Notes under the pieces: model-generated
The model's database searches: none
What the model saw: the letters and a program-made list of their open reading frames with translations, nothing else
Told to the model about the DNA's origin: nothing
NCBI RefSeq assembly: GCF_937920395.1
Contig: NZ_CALEVF010000243.1
Span: 1 to 39,693 of the forward strand
From: an uncultured Clostridium sp.
Lineage (GTDB): Bacteria; Bacillota; Clostridia; Clostridiales; Clostridiaceae
DNA length: 39,693 nt
Reading direction: 5' to 3'
In this document: piece by piece, positions 6,998-14,338 of the stretch
Layout of the letters: each line of letters begins with the position of its first letter
Position numbering within the stretch: the stretch's first letter is position 1
Translations under genes and position numbers: made by a program

Positions 6998-8365
6998 TTA
7001 TATTTCACTTCTTAATTTCTCGTATACTTCGCTTATAGATTTCCCAGTACTTTTAGCTATTCTCTTACATTCTTCATATTCAAATTTACTTTTTATCTTT
7101 TCGCCTTTATAGTAAGCCTCTTTTACGGTAACTTCACCAAAACTAGTATTTACTTTAATAAACTTTCTTTTTAGTTTCGTTTTATCTACTTTAAAACTTC
7201 TTACTCCAAGGGTAGTAGTTTCTCTAAACAATATTTCCTTCATCCTGATAGCTTTATCTTTCTCACATAAAATACTTATTTTTACGCTTGGTCTCCCCTT
7301 TTTCATTATAATTGGAGTTATATATGCATCCAAAGCGCCCTCATTGAAAAACTGGTCAATAATATACTCATATAACTCAGGATTCATATCATCTATATTA
7401 CATTCAATAATTTGCTCAACAGTTTCATCCTCATTATTATAATATTTCGTACTAATTGTTTGTTTATCTGCTTCTTCTACTAACATGACTCTTAATACAT
7501 TAGGTATATCAGTATCTCTGTTACCTATGCCATAACCGATTTTATTTATAATAAAATTATTATTATCTTTAAATTTGTTAACATTAGCTGCAAGAATTGC
7601 AGCTCCAGTAGGTGTTGTCGTCTCAAAAGGTACTGCTCCAAGTTTCACTTGAATTCCTTTCAAAATTTCAACTGTTGCGGGAGCTGGCACTGGTATAAGA
7701 CCATGTGCACATTTAACAAACCCGCCACCAAGTTCAACTGCGGAACTCATTATCTTATCAACATTTAAATAAGTTAAGCAAATAGCAGCCCCAACTATAT
7801 CCACAATAGAATCTACCGCTCCAACTTCATGAAAATGAATTTCATACAAAGGCTTTCCATGAACCTTTGCCTCTGCAAGCGCAACCCTCATAAATATTTT
7901 CATGCTTAATTCTTTGACCTTAGAACTTAACTCACTTGAACTTATAATTTTCTCTATATCATTAAGGTTTCTTTGTTCCTTATGAATATGTTCAATACCA
8001 GTATGCACATGCATATGTTTATCTTCATTCTCATTATGGAGATGCTCATGATGGTACTCTTTAATATGTAACTCACTAACATCAAAATGAGAATGTTCAT
8101 GATCATCCCCCTCAGCATGATCATGCTCATCTCCAATATGATTATGCTCACTTCCAGAATGATCATGCTCTTGTAAAATTACGTCTACTTTGGTACCCTC
8201 TATACCTTTTCTAATATCCCTTGATACTTTTATTTCATATCCATTTAAATTAAGCTTACTTAACTCACTTATTAAATATTTTTCATCTATACCTAAATCA
8301 AGTAGTGCTCCTAAATTCATATCCCCACTAATACCAGAAAAACAGTCATAATAAAGTATTTTCAT
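6998..8365 (-). CDS. larC: nickel insertion protein LarC, with histidine-rich insert
   Basis: A 455-residue LarC, the CTP-dependent cyclometallase that inserts nickel into the pincer nucleotide. The N-terminus MKILYYDCFSGISGDMNLGA and the core IHFHEVGAVDSIVDIVGAA are typical. Residues about 67-129 form an insert with 19 histidines (EHDH, EHNH, DHEHSH and similar), probably for nickel binding or storage. The gene is one continuous frame, unlike Lactobacillus plantarum, where larC1 and larC2 are joined by a programmed frameshift. ATG at 8365 is chosen over an upstream in-frame codon at 8380 because GGAGTGG lies just upstream. It is the first gene of larC-larB. Confidence 0.93.
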   Translation of the reverse strand: MKILYYDCFSGISGDMNLGALLDLGIDEKYLISELSKLNLNGYEIKVSRDIRKGIEGTKVDVILQEHDHSGSEHNHIGDEHDHAEGDDHEHSHFDVSELHIKEYHHEHLHNENEDKHMHVHTGIEHIHKEQRNLNDIEKIISSSELSSKVKELSMKIFMRVALAEAKVHGKPLYEIHFHEVGAVDSIVDIVGAAICLTYLNVDKIMSSAVELGGGFVKCAHGLIPVPAPATVEILKGIQVKLGAVPFETTTPTGAAILAANVNKFKDNNNFIINKIGYGIGNRDTDIPNVLRVMLVEEADKQTISTKYYNNEDETVEQIIECNIDDMNPELYEYIIDQFFNEGALDAYITPIIMKKGRPSVKISILCEKDKAIRMKEILFRETTTLGVRSFKVDKTKLKRKFIKVNTSFGEVTVKEAYYKGEKIKSKFEYEECKRIAKSTGKSISEVYEKLRSEI

Positions 8366-8455
8366 TTTAACCCACTCCATTTCTTTTGTATTTATTACAT
8401 TGTACCAAATAAATAAATAATATAGGATGAATTTTTCTTTAAAATAAAATAAAAA

Positions 8456-8486
8456 GAAGAAAATCGTATATTACAATTTTCTCCTC
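8456..8486 (-). terminator. terminator of glucosyltransferase operon
   Basis: On the minus strand, GAGGAGAAAAT pairs with ATTTTCTTC across a short loop, followed by TTTTTATTTT. It starts ten bases after the stop of the LafA-like gene. Confidence 0.75.
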
Positions 8487-8495
8487 ATACATTAA

Positions 8496-9680
8496 CTATG
8501 TTACCTTTTGATTTTGTAACATACAGCTTTGTTTTTCAACTTCCATATAAATTTTTTCGACATTTTCACCAAAACGCTTAGAAGATAATGGTTCTATTCC
8601 ATCATAAGCATTTTTCACCATTGAATCATGTTCCTCTTTATCAATTAGAACTTCAGATAATATTTTAGCTAAGTCCTCATCTTTATAAAATACTCTTCCA
8701 TTAATTCTATCTTTAATTATACCATCCAGGTTTTTATCGTATTTAGCTACAACAGGAATTTGTGCTGCCATAGCTTCTGCAAAAGTTAATCCTTGTGTCT
8801 CAGTAAGAGATGCTCCTACAAACACATCGCCCATTTGATAATACTTTCCAATTTCTGACCAAGGCTTCTCACCAGCAAATACTACAGATTTCTCAATACC
8901 TAAATGCTTAACTAACGTTTCTAAATTCTCACGCTCAGGTCCATCGCCAACAAGAAGTAATTTACAATTTGGTATTTTACGAATTAGTTCCGTCATACTA
9001 TTTATAATTACATCTATGCTTTTTTCCTTAGCTATACGCCCAATATATAATACAACTGGCTGTGTTTCATTTATTCCAAAAGATTTTTTTTCATCATTAA
9101 TAAGCTTTTCATCAAAGTTACTTTTTCTGAAGGGCTCAATATTAACTCCTGTAGGTATTACATCTATATGCCTTCTTAACCCATACTCATGCAATGCATC
9201 TTTCACCTTTTGAGTAGGTACTATTATTGCACTACAATCTCTACAATATAGTTTACTTACCTTTTTCGCGAATTGTGATGCTGGCTTAAGCATTATACCA
9301 CTAGATACATAATGGATATAATCTTCATACATTGTATGATAAGTGTGAACTACAGGAATATCTAATCTTTTAGCAACTATCCTCCCAAAGATACCTATGC
9401 TAAATTCTGTTTGTGTATGTATTATATCTAAATCTAGTTTTTTTATCTTATTCATAATTTTATGTGAATATATTATTCCCACCCTTTGAGAAGGTAAAAG
9501 GAAAAATGGTAAACTAGGTAATCTTATTATACCTTCCTGCTCCTCTACATCCGGGTGTGTAACTGTAATAATAGTTACTCTATGACCAAGTCTAATTAAT
9601 TCATTTCTTAATATCATAGTAGAAGTAACCACTCCACTTACTTGCGGATAATAAGCATCAGTAAAAATTCCAATATTCAT
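8496..9680 (-). CDS. GT4 diacylglycerol glucosyltransferase (LafA / alMGS type)
   Basis: A 394-residue GT-B glycosyltransferase of family GT4. The N-terminus MNIGIFTDAYYPQVSGVVTS and the segment DIIHTQTEFSIGIFGRI, with HTYHTMYEDYIHY, closely follow streptococcal LafA and Acholeplasma monoglucosyl-diacylglycerol synthase. The donor-binding half has VLYIGRIAKEKS (about 213-224) and SLTETQGLTFAEAMA with the catalytic-type EX7E glutamates. It should transfer glucose from UDP-glucose to diacylglycerol at the inner membrane face, giving the anchor for lipoteichoic acid or bilayer-shaping glycolipid. ATG at 9680 is chosen since AAAGGGG lies seven bases before it. It follows the LafB-like gene in the same direction. 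Confidence 0.85.
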   Translation of the reverse strand: MNIGIFTDAYYPQVSGVVTSTMILRNELIRLGHRVTIITVTHPDVEEQEGIIRLPSLPFFLLPSQRVGIIYSHKIMNKIKKLDLDIIHTQTEFSIGIFGRIVAKRLDIPVVHTYHTMYEDYIHYVSSGIMLKPASQFAKKVSKLYCRDCSAIIVPTQKVKDALHEYGLRRHIDVIPTGVNIEPFRKSNFDEKLINDEKKSFGINETQPVVLYIGRIAKEKSIDVIINSMTELIRKIPNCKLLLVGDGPERENLETLVKHLGIEKSVVFAGEKPWSEIGKYYQMGDVFVGASLTETQGLTFAEAMAAQIPVVAKYDKNLDGIIKDRINGRVFYKDEDLAKILSEVLIDKEEHDSMVKNAYDGIEPLSSKRFGENVEKIYMEVEKQSCMLQNQKVT

Positions 9681-9874
9681 AATCATTCCCCTTTAATTAC
9701 TATAATTTTCTTATGAAAATTCTTTCATTTAATAAGCATTAATTTTCTTGCTTATTCATTCATAAATGCAGAAAAATCAAAGATTAACAGGAGTAAAGGT
9801 AATTAATTTCCATAATAGTATAGTAATAATCATATTAATACATGTAAACAAAAAAATAAAAATCATTTATTAAT

Positions 9875-10906
9875 TTACCTATTCTTTTTCGACCATATCT
9901 TTTTATAAAAACTTTTCCACATACCAAGCACACTATCTCTAGAATAAAAATTGTGCCCGCGAATTGCCTTTTGTTTAGCTTGCTCATAATATTCCGAATC
10001 ATTTTTTAATTTTTGTATCGTCTTCATGAAACCTTCATTATCATGCTCTTTTAAGTAATAGTCAAATAATATATCTTCATAAAGCTCCAAATCTCTTAAA
10101 AGCACTGGAGTAGATGTATTCATTGCTTCAAGTATTGACATAGGAAAAAGCTCGTTATATGATGGCATAAACAAAACATCCGACACATTATATATATCAT
10201 TCATCAAATCTCTATCAACTATTCCTGTAAATAAAATATTTTTAGGTGCAGTCTCCATTTGACTTTTTAATTCCTTATATCCATCGGTAATACCTCCAAA
10301 AGAAAATCCACCTGCCCAAACAAATTGTACATCCGGCATTTTTCTTGCAATATCAATAAAATCAATAACACCTTTTCTGGTTTGTATTTGACCAACTCCA
10401 AGCACAACAAACGAATCTCTCGCAATCTTTAATTCTTTCTTCGCTATATATTTCTTTTCAGTTGAAAGCTTGTAAAATTTTTCAGTTGAAACAAAGTTAG
10501 GTATATACGTAATTTTCTTTCTATCAATATTGTAAGCCTCAAGTCTTGGTATAAAATTAGGATTTACTGTAACTAAATAATCCATTTTTCTATAAAAACT
10601 TATAATATATTTATAAAAAATCTTTTTTATTATATTAGGTAATTTAATGCTACCCTCAATAGTTTCAGGTAGAAAATGCACATAACCAACTGTTACACCT
10701 TTTCTTTTAGCAAAATATATACTTAGATAATGCTTAAAGTCAATAGTATGATAATGCATTATATCTGTTCTTTCTTTTTTATTTACCACAACTTTATATT
10801 CTTTATCTAATCCATTTCGGACTAAATCCACTTGTTCGAGATAAGCTGACCCTACCCCTTGGCCTTTTACTTTGTCTGCTGATGACAGCATATTTATAGT
10901 AGGCAT
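9875..10906 (-). CDS. GT4 glucosyl-diacylglycerol glucosyltransferase (LafB / alDGS type)
   Basis: A 343-residue GT4 enzyme. The opening MPTINMLSSADKVKGQGVGS, then HYHTIDFKHYL and VGYVHFLPETIEGSIKLP, match the diglucosyl-diacylglycerol synthases (Acholeplasma alDGS, streptococcal LafB/CpoA), which add the second glucose to monoglucosyl-diacylglycerol. The C-terminal half has LGVGQIQTRKGVIDF and PSYNELFPMSILEAM (EX7E region). The start at 10906 is favoured because GGGAGTG lies eight bases upstream; an ATG 15 bases earlier has no site. With the LafA-like gene 194 bases downstream it forms a complete diglucosyl-lipid pathway, in the lafB-lafA order seen in streptococci. Confidence 0.85.
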   Translation of the reverse strand: MPTINMLSSADKVKGQGVGSAYLEQVDLVRNGLDKEYKVVVNKKERTDIMHYHTIDFKHYLSIYFAKRKGVTVGYVHFLPETIEGSIKLPNIIKKIFYKYIISFYRKMDYLVTVNPNFIPRLEAYNIDRKKITYIPNFVSTEKFYKLSTEKKYIAKKELKIARDSFVVLGVGQIQTRKGVIDFIDIARKMPDVQFVWAGGFSFGGITDGYKELKSQMETAPKNILFTGIVDRDLMNDIYNVSDVLFMPSYNELFPMSILEAMNTSTPVLLRDLELYEDILFDYYLKEHDNEGFMKTIQKLKNDSEYYEQAKQKAIRGHNFYSRDSVLGMWKSFYKKIWSKKNR

Positions 10907-11034
10907 AATAGTCACTCCCATCTAATTAACCTTGTTCTTATATTATTGTACTCTATTTTTATTAAATATTGATTAATATTACCTTAAAAATTCCTTAAAT
11001 TTTTTAAATATGCTAAAATACCTATTACTGACCT

Positions 11035-11075
11035 AAAAGACCACTAACATATGCTAACATGTTAATGGTCTTTTT
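11035..11075. terminator. bidirectional terminator
   Basis: AAAAGACCACTAACAT pairs with ATGTTAATGGTCTTTTT across a short loop, with A and T runs on both sides. It lies about 25 bases past the stop of the CPBP protease gene and ends that minus-strand transcript. Confidence 0.8.
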
Positions 11076-11097
11076 ACCTTGCCCATAATCACCATAT

Positions 11098-11940
11098 TTA
11101 TACTTCTATAAATTGTTTATATATTTCTGGCTTATTCTTTGTTTTATTTTGTTTATATCCATCGCAAGCGATGATTAAAAGTATTATGCCTATAAATAAA
11201 AACATTGCATGAATTCCTATGGCATACCTTCCATCTATTAATGAAAAAAATGAAGAAAATGAAAGAGCAAGAATGTTATTTATAAAATGTGCAAATATAC
11301 TTAAATAAATTGACTTCGAACTTAAATATATAAATCCAAGAACTAATCCCAATAAAAAAGCATTTACACCTTGAGGAATATTCATATGAACTATTCCAAA
11401 TAGTAATGCAGATATAACAATAGCTATAGCTGGATTTATTTTTTTAGACATTCCTTTTAATAAAATTCCTCTAAAAATAATTTCTTCATATATAGGTGCT
11501 ATAATTATAACACTTATTATTAATATAATAGGTGATACAGTAATTTCATCGAACGCCTCATTTATAAAACTTGGCATAGATATACCGCTTACCCAAAATA
11601 TTAAACTATTATCAAATATAAGTCTAAATGCTACAATCATAAGTGCAACATAAAAAAATTTCATCCCATTTAAATAAGGTTTATGATTTTTCTCATTTGA
11701 TCTATTACTCAGCAATTTAACTAAAACGATAATAACATAATATTTTACCAATACTCCAAAAATAAAAATTACATAAGGTAATATTTTTTCAAATCTCCCA
11801 GAGAATAAATTTGTAATCTCTACAGGCACCTGTCCAAATCCCTCTAGTAAAATTGATAGAAACATCACAAACAGAGCTTTAATAATACCCATTTTTTTAA
11901 TATTGATTGTTCCATTTTCTATGTTTTCTAAAAATTTCAT
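11098..11940 (-). CDS. CPBP-family intramembrane glutamic protease
   Basis: A 280-residue membrane protein with about eight helices. Motif 1, EEIIFRGILLKGM (EE at 152-153, R157), motif 2, FGIVHMN (H185), and motif 3, FAHFINN (H218, N222), are the catalytic residues of the CPBP/Rce1-type proteases (ABI). Clostridial members often give immunity to or process bacteriocins, or have unknown targets. No bacteriocin-like gene is beside it. The ribosome site (AGAGCG) is weak. It appears to be transcribed alone, with a terminator 25 bases downstream. Confidence 0.88.
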   Translation of the reverse strand: MKFLENIENGTINIKKMGIIKALFVMFLSILLEGFGQVPVEITNLFSGRFEKILPYVIFIFGVLVKYYVIIVLVKLLSNRSNEKNHKPYLNGMKFFYVALMIVAFRLIFDNSLIFWVSGISMPSFINEAFDEITVSPIILIISVIIIAPIYEEIIFRGILLKGMSKKINPAIAIVISALLFGIVHMNIPQGVNAFLLGLVLGFIYLSSKSIYLSIFAHFINNILALSFSSFFSLIDGRYAIGIHAMFLFIGIILLIIACDGYKQNKTKNKPEIYKQFIEV

Positions 11941-12313
11941 TTAATCACGCTCTCTATTTTTTTGTAATTTTCAATAACTTCAATAGGGCCCTTTTCTATT
12001 ACTCCAATTAATATTATTACATATATAACAATATTCTTTATACTTTATGCTTTATGATAATGCTATATATCTTTATCTTAATTAATATATTTTTTTCATT
12101 TTACGTATATAATTTACCTTTTTCTATTTATTTAATATTATATTTACTTATACTCCACATTATAACTTTTGATTCTCCTAACTAATGTAAACCTCACCAT
12201 CCTTTCTTCTATTGTAATATAAAGTGTACCATATATTTTATAAAATGATGTTAACTCAATAAAAATTTTACTATAAATACTACTATTATCTATTTATTTT
12301 TCACCAAAACAAA
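11941..12313. other. gene-free stretch
   Basis: Very AT-rich spacer between the CPBP gene and the CAP-protein terminator. It contains only trivial frames (a 17-codon GTG frame and a five-codon ATG frame on the minus strand) and no clear promoter pair. Confidence 0.5.
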
Positions 12314-12363
12314 AAATCCATGTTTCTATATATCATAATTTACAATATATAAAAACATGGATC
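12314..12363 (-). terminator. terminator of CAP-protein gene
   Basis: ATCCATGTTT plus TATATA pairs with TATATA plus AAACATGGAT, and on the minus strand is followed by TTTTTTGTTTTGG. It lies 14 bases past the CAP gene stop. Confidence 0.8.
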
Positions 12364-12376
12364 AATGTTAAATTAT

Positions 12377-13183
12377 TTATTTACCTATAAATTCTTGAGT
12401 CCAATAAATAGCTCCACTTTTATCTTTTGCTATTCCAACTCCAATATCAGTAAAATCTTTACTTAAAATATTAGCTTTGTGTCCTGGCGAGTTCATCCAC
12501 CCAGTCATTACTGATGATGCTGTTGGTTGACCCATTGCAATGTTTTCACCAGCTGCTGTATATGTAATACCGAATTGTTTCATCATGTCAAAAGGCGAAC
12601 CATAAGTTGGTGATGTATGATCAAAATAATTATTAGTTACCATATCTCCAGATTTTGTTCTAGCTACATTTGAAAGCTGTGAATTATCCTTTAAAGCAGC
12701 TAGTCCAACTTTTGCTCTTTCCTGATTAACTAGTGTTACTACTTCTTTTTCCATTTTACTATTATCAGTTGTAGTTGATGCTACTTTCGCTGTTGTTGCT
12801 TTTGTAGCAGTCGTCTTTGCAGGTACTGTCTTCGTAGGAACTGCCTTTGCAGGAGTTACTTTTGAAGGTGCTACTTTTGCTGGTGTTACTTTTGTAGGTG
12901 CTGCTTTGGCAGGAACTACTTTGGTAGGTGTTGTTTTAGTAGGAGTAACCTTTGTAGGTACTACCTTTATAGGAGTCGCTTTACAAAGAGTCGCTACCTG
13001 ATCCTTAACTGACGCATAATTTGGAATCGCTATTCCATATTTAGCACATATAGCTTGTAAATTATTTCCTGTTATAACTGTGTTATTAAGAGTACTACAA
13101 TCTTGTGCATACACTGCTGAACTTATTCCAGTTGTTGCTAAAATACCCAAAGTTAATATTAATGCTCTTAAAGATTTCTTCAT
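12377..13183 (-). CDS. secreted CAP-domain (YkwD/SCP-like) protein with Pro-Lys repeat linker
   Basis: A 268-residue exported protein. Residues 1-26 are a signal peptide ending AVYA. Residues 27-70 hold three cysteines. Residues 71-135 are 13 copies of a five-residue unit, P-(T/A/S)-K-x-x, a basic extended linker suited to crossing or binding the cell wall. Residues 144-268 are a CAP domain: VNQERAKVGLAAL, DHTSPTYGSPF, GENIAMG, WMNSPGHKANIL and the final YWTQEF. CAP proteins of this type sit at the cell surface; their activity is mostly unknown. AGGTGAGG lies upstream of the ATG. Confidence 0.9.
   Translation of the reverse strand: MKKSLRALILTLGILATTGISSAVYAQDCSTLNNTVITGNNLQAICAKYGIAIPNYASVKDQVATLCKATPIKVVPTKVTPTKTTPTKVVPAKAAPTKVTPAKVAPSKVTPAKAVPTKTVPAKTTATKATTAKVASTTTDNSKMEKEVVTLVNQERAKVGLAALKDNSQLSNVARTKSGDMVTNNYFDHTSPTYGSPFDMMKQFGITYTAAGENIAMGQPTASSVMTGWMNSPGHKANILSKDFTDIGVGIAKDKSGAIYWTQEFIGK
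12779..12973 (-). repeat. 13 x 15-bp in-frame tandem repeat
   Basis: Coding repeats for the P-x-K-x-x units of the CAP protein. The last two units (ATKAT, TAKVA) have lost the leading proline and are the most decayed. A 15-bp period keeps the frame, so copy number could change by slippage without breaking the gene. Confidence 0.85.
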
Positions 13184-13213
13184 CTTTTGTACCTCACCTT
13201 CTAATTTTAATAT

Positions 13214-13265
13214 ACAAAGTATGTTTTTTCTTTGTCCCCCTATACTAACATCTAAATGATGTTAG
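13214..13265 (-). promoter_or_regulatory. paired hairpins in CAP-gene leader
   Basis: CTAACATC/GATGTTAG (13245-13265, five-base loop) is followed on the minus strand by GGGGGACAAAG, whose ACAAAG pairs with CTTTGT (13214-13235). They lie 30-80 bases before the CAP start. They match no riboswitch I know; they may be an operator, an mRNA stabiliser or nothing. Confidence 0.3.
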
Positions 13266-13340
13266 TAGTTTATTTATTGGTGGTAATTTTGTAATATTAT
13301 GTTTTATTTAGGTATAATTACAGTTAATTTGTTGTTTATT

Positions 13341-13619
13341 TTAAATGTTTTTTAATAAAATCATCATAATAATTCTATTAACGTCACCAACAATAGAAGT
13401 GCTCTTATTTGCAAGTTTTTTTATTTCTTTAGCCACTACAGCAAAACCCTTACCTTCTTGCCCCGCCCTAGCTGCTTCAATAGCTGCATTTAAGGATAAA
13501 AGGTTAGTTTGATTAGAAATTTCAGTTATGCTAGCTAAAAGGTTATTTATTTCACATATGTTTTCTTCTAATATCTAAAAACTATGTGAAACCATATCCA
13601 TAGAGTTTTGCACATTCAT
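13341..13619 (-). pseudogene. remnant of methyl-accepting chemotaxis protein
   Basis: One minus frame reads through [40 protein letters not shown] and [14 protein letters not shown], which is the highly conserved signalling hairpin tip of chemotaxis receptors (MCPs). Only about 90 codons survive: no sensor, membrane or HAMP part upstream and no C-terminal coil. An in-frame TAG lies at 13575-13577. The frame ends early at 13341. This is a decayed fragment rather than a gene. Confidence 0.85.
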
Positions 13620-13738
13620 TAAACTTTATTTTATATATTAATAGTGCGATTATTTCTACAGGTAAGCCATTGTAAATAGTGGATTTAACTTCTACTCTAT
13701 ACAACATACAACTAATGTATTAAATTTTGTTATCAACG

Positions 13739-13776
13739 CAAATAAGCATTTATAATTTAATATAAATGCTTATTTG
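13739..13776. terminator. perfect 16-bp inverted repeat, bidirectional terminator
   Basis: CAAATAAGCATTTATA and its exact reverse complement are separated by six bases (ATTTAA). It lies about 30 bases after the stop of the small gene at 13808 and is likely its terminator, although the following U-tract is short on both strands. Confidence 0.65.
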
Positions 13777-13807
13777 TTCAATTTAAAATAAAGTGATGTT
13801 AAATTTT

Positions 13808-14002
13808 TTAGAATATATTCATTTCGTCCTTCATAATAGCTTCATTAACTTCATTAACTAAATCAGTACTTGATTCTTTCATCACATTTTGTTCAACATT
13901 TTGTTCAACATTTTGTTCAACATTATCTTCAATAGTAATTATATTATCAGCATTTGAAATGCCCACACTTTTCACTGGTTTTTCTAAATTATTTTCATCC
14001 AT
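13808..14002 (-). CDS. small acidic protein with NVEQ repeats
   Basis: A 64-residue, strongly acidic soluble protein with no signal or membrane segment. Its centre is three perfect NVEQ repeats plus a partial one (residues 27-40). A near-ideal ribosome site, AAGGAGG seven bases before the ATG, and a terminator after the stop say that it is expressed. I recognise no family. It lies between an MCP remnant and a broken XRE gene, a patch that seems to be decaying. Confidence 0.65.
   Translation of the reverse strand: MDENNLEKPVKSVGISNADNIITIEDNVEQNVEQNVEQNVMKESSTDLVNEVNEAIMKDEMNIF
13889..13924 (-). repeat. 3 x 12-bp in-frame repeat
   Basis: Three almost identical 12-base units (plus-strand form ttgttcaacatt) encode NVEQ. 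A slippage-prone tract in a 64-residue gene. Confidence 0.85.
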
Positions 14003-14096
14003 AAGTTATCCTCCTTTTCAATATACAAATTACACTGTATTTATTCAATGCATTAATTAGTGTATCCATTTATTTAAAATAATAATATTAATATGA

Positions 14097-14291
14097 ATGA
14101 AAAATAATATAAGATATTTAAGAAAATAACTTGAATTTAGACAGGAGGATCTAGCGACTTCGCTTGGAGTTACAATGCAGACTATAAAGGCAATTGAAAA
14201 TGAAAAGTATAATCCCACTCTGGAATTAGCTATGAACCTTTCTAAACTATTAAACACTACTGTAGAAAGATTATTCATACTTGATAGTTAA
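14097..14291 (+). pseudogene. XRE-family regulator broken by a nonsense codon
   Basis: The plus frame reads MKNNIRYLRK, then TAA at 14127-14129, then LEFRQEDLATSLGVTMQTIK, AIENEKYNPTLELAMNLSKL and TVERLFILDS before a normal stop. Everything but codon 11 is a complete 65-codon HTH_3 regulator of the same type as those at 793 and 2759. The TAA replaces what is usually Lys (AAA/AAG), a one-base change. AGGAGG at 14144 is within the HTH code and not a useful restart, as the next ATG would lose helices 1 and 2. No membrane-protein partner remains. Confidence 0.85.
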
Positions 14292-14332
14292 AAACACAAT
14301 GTATAAAACTATCATCTTATACATTGTGTTTT
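14291..14332. terminator. bidirectional terminator
   Basis: AAAACACAATGTATAA and its exact complement TTATACATTGTGTTTT flank a ten-base loop. It separates the XRE pseudogene (plus) from topB (minus) and can serve both. Confidence 0.85.
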
Positions 14333-14338
14333 TCATTA

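Noticed and set aside
11941..12313. Tiny frames in the CPBP/CAP spacer
   Set aside because: Five to 17 codons, no conserved features, expected by chance in AT-rich DNA.
14057..14278. 73-codon minus frame
   Set aside because: It is the shadow of the broken XRE gene on the plus strand, which has a clear HTH pattern.
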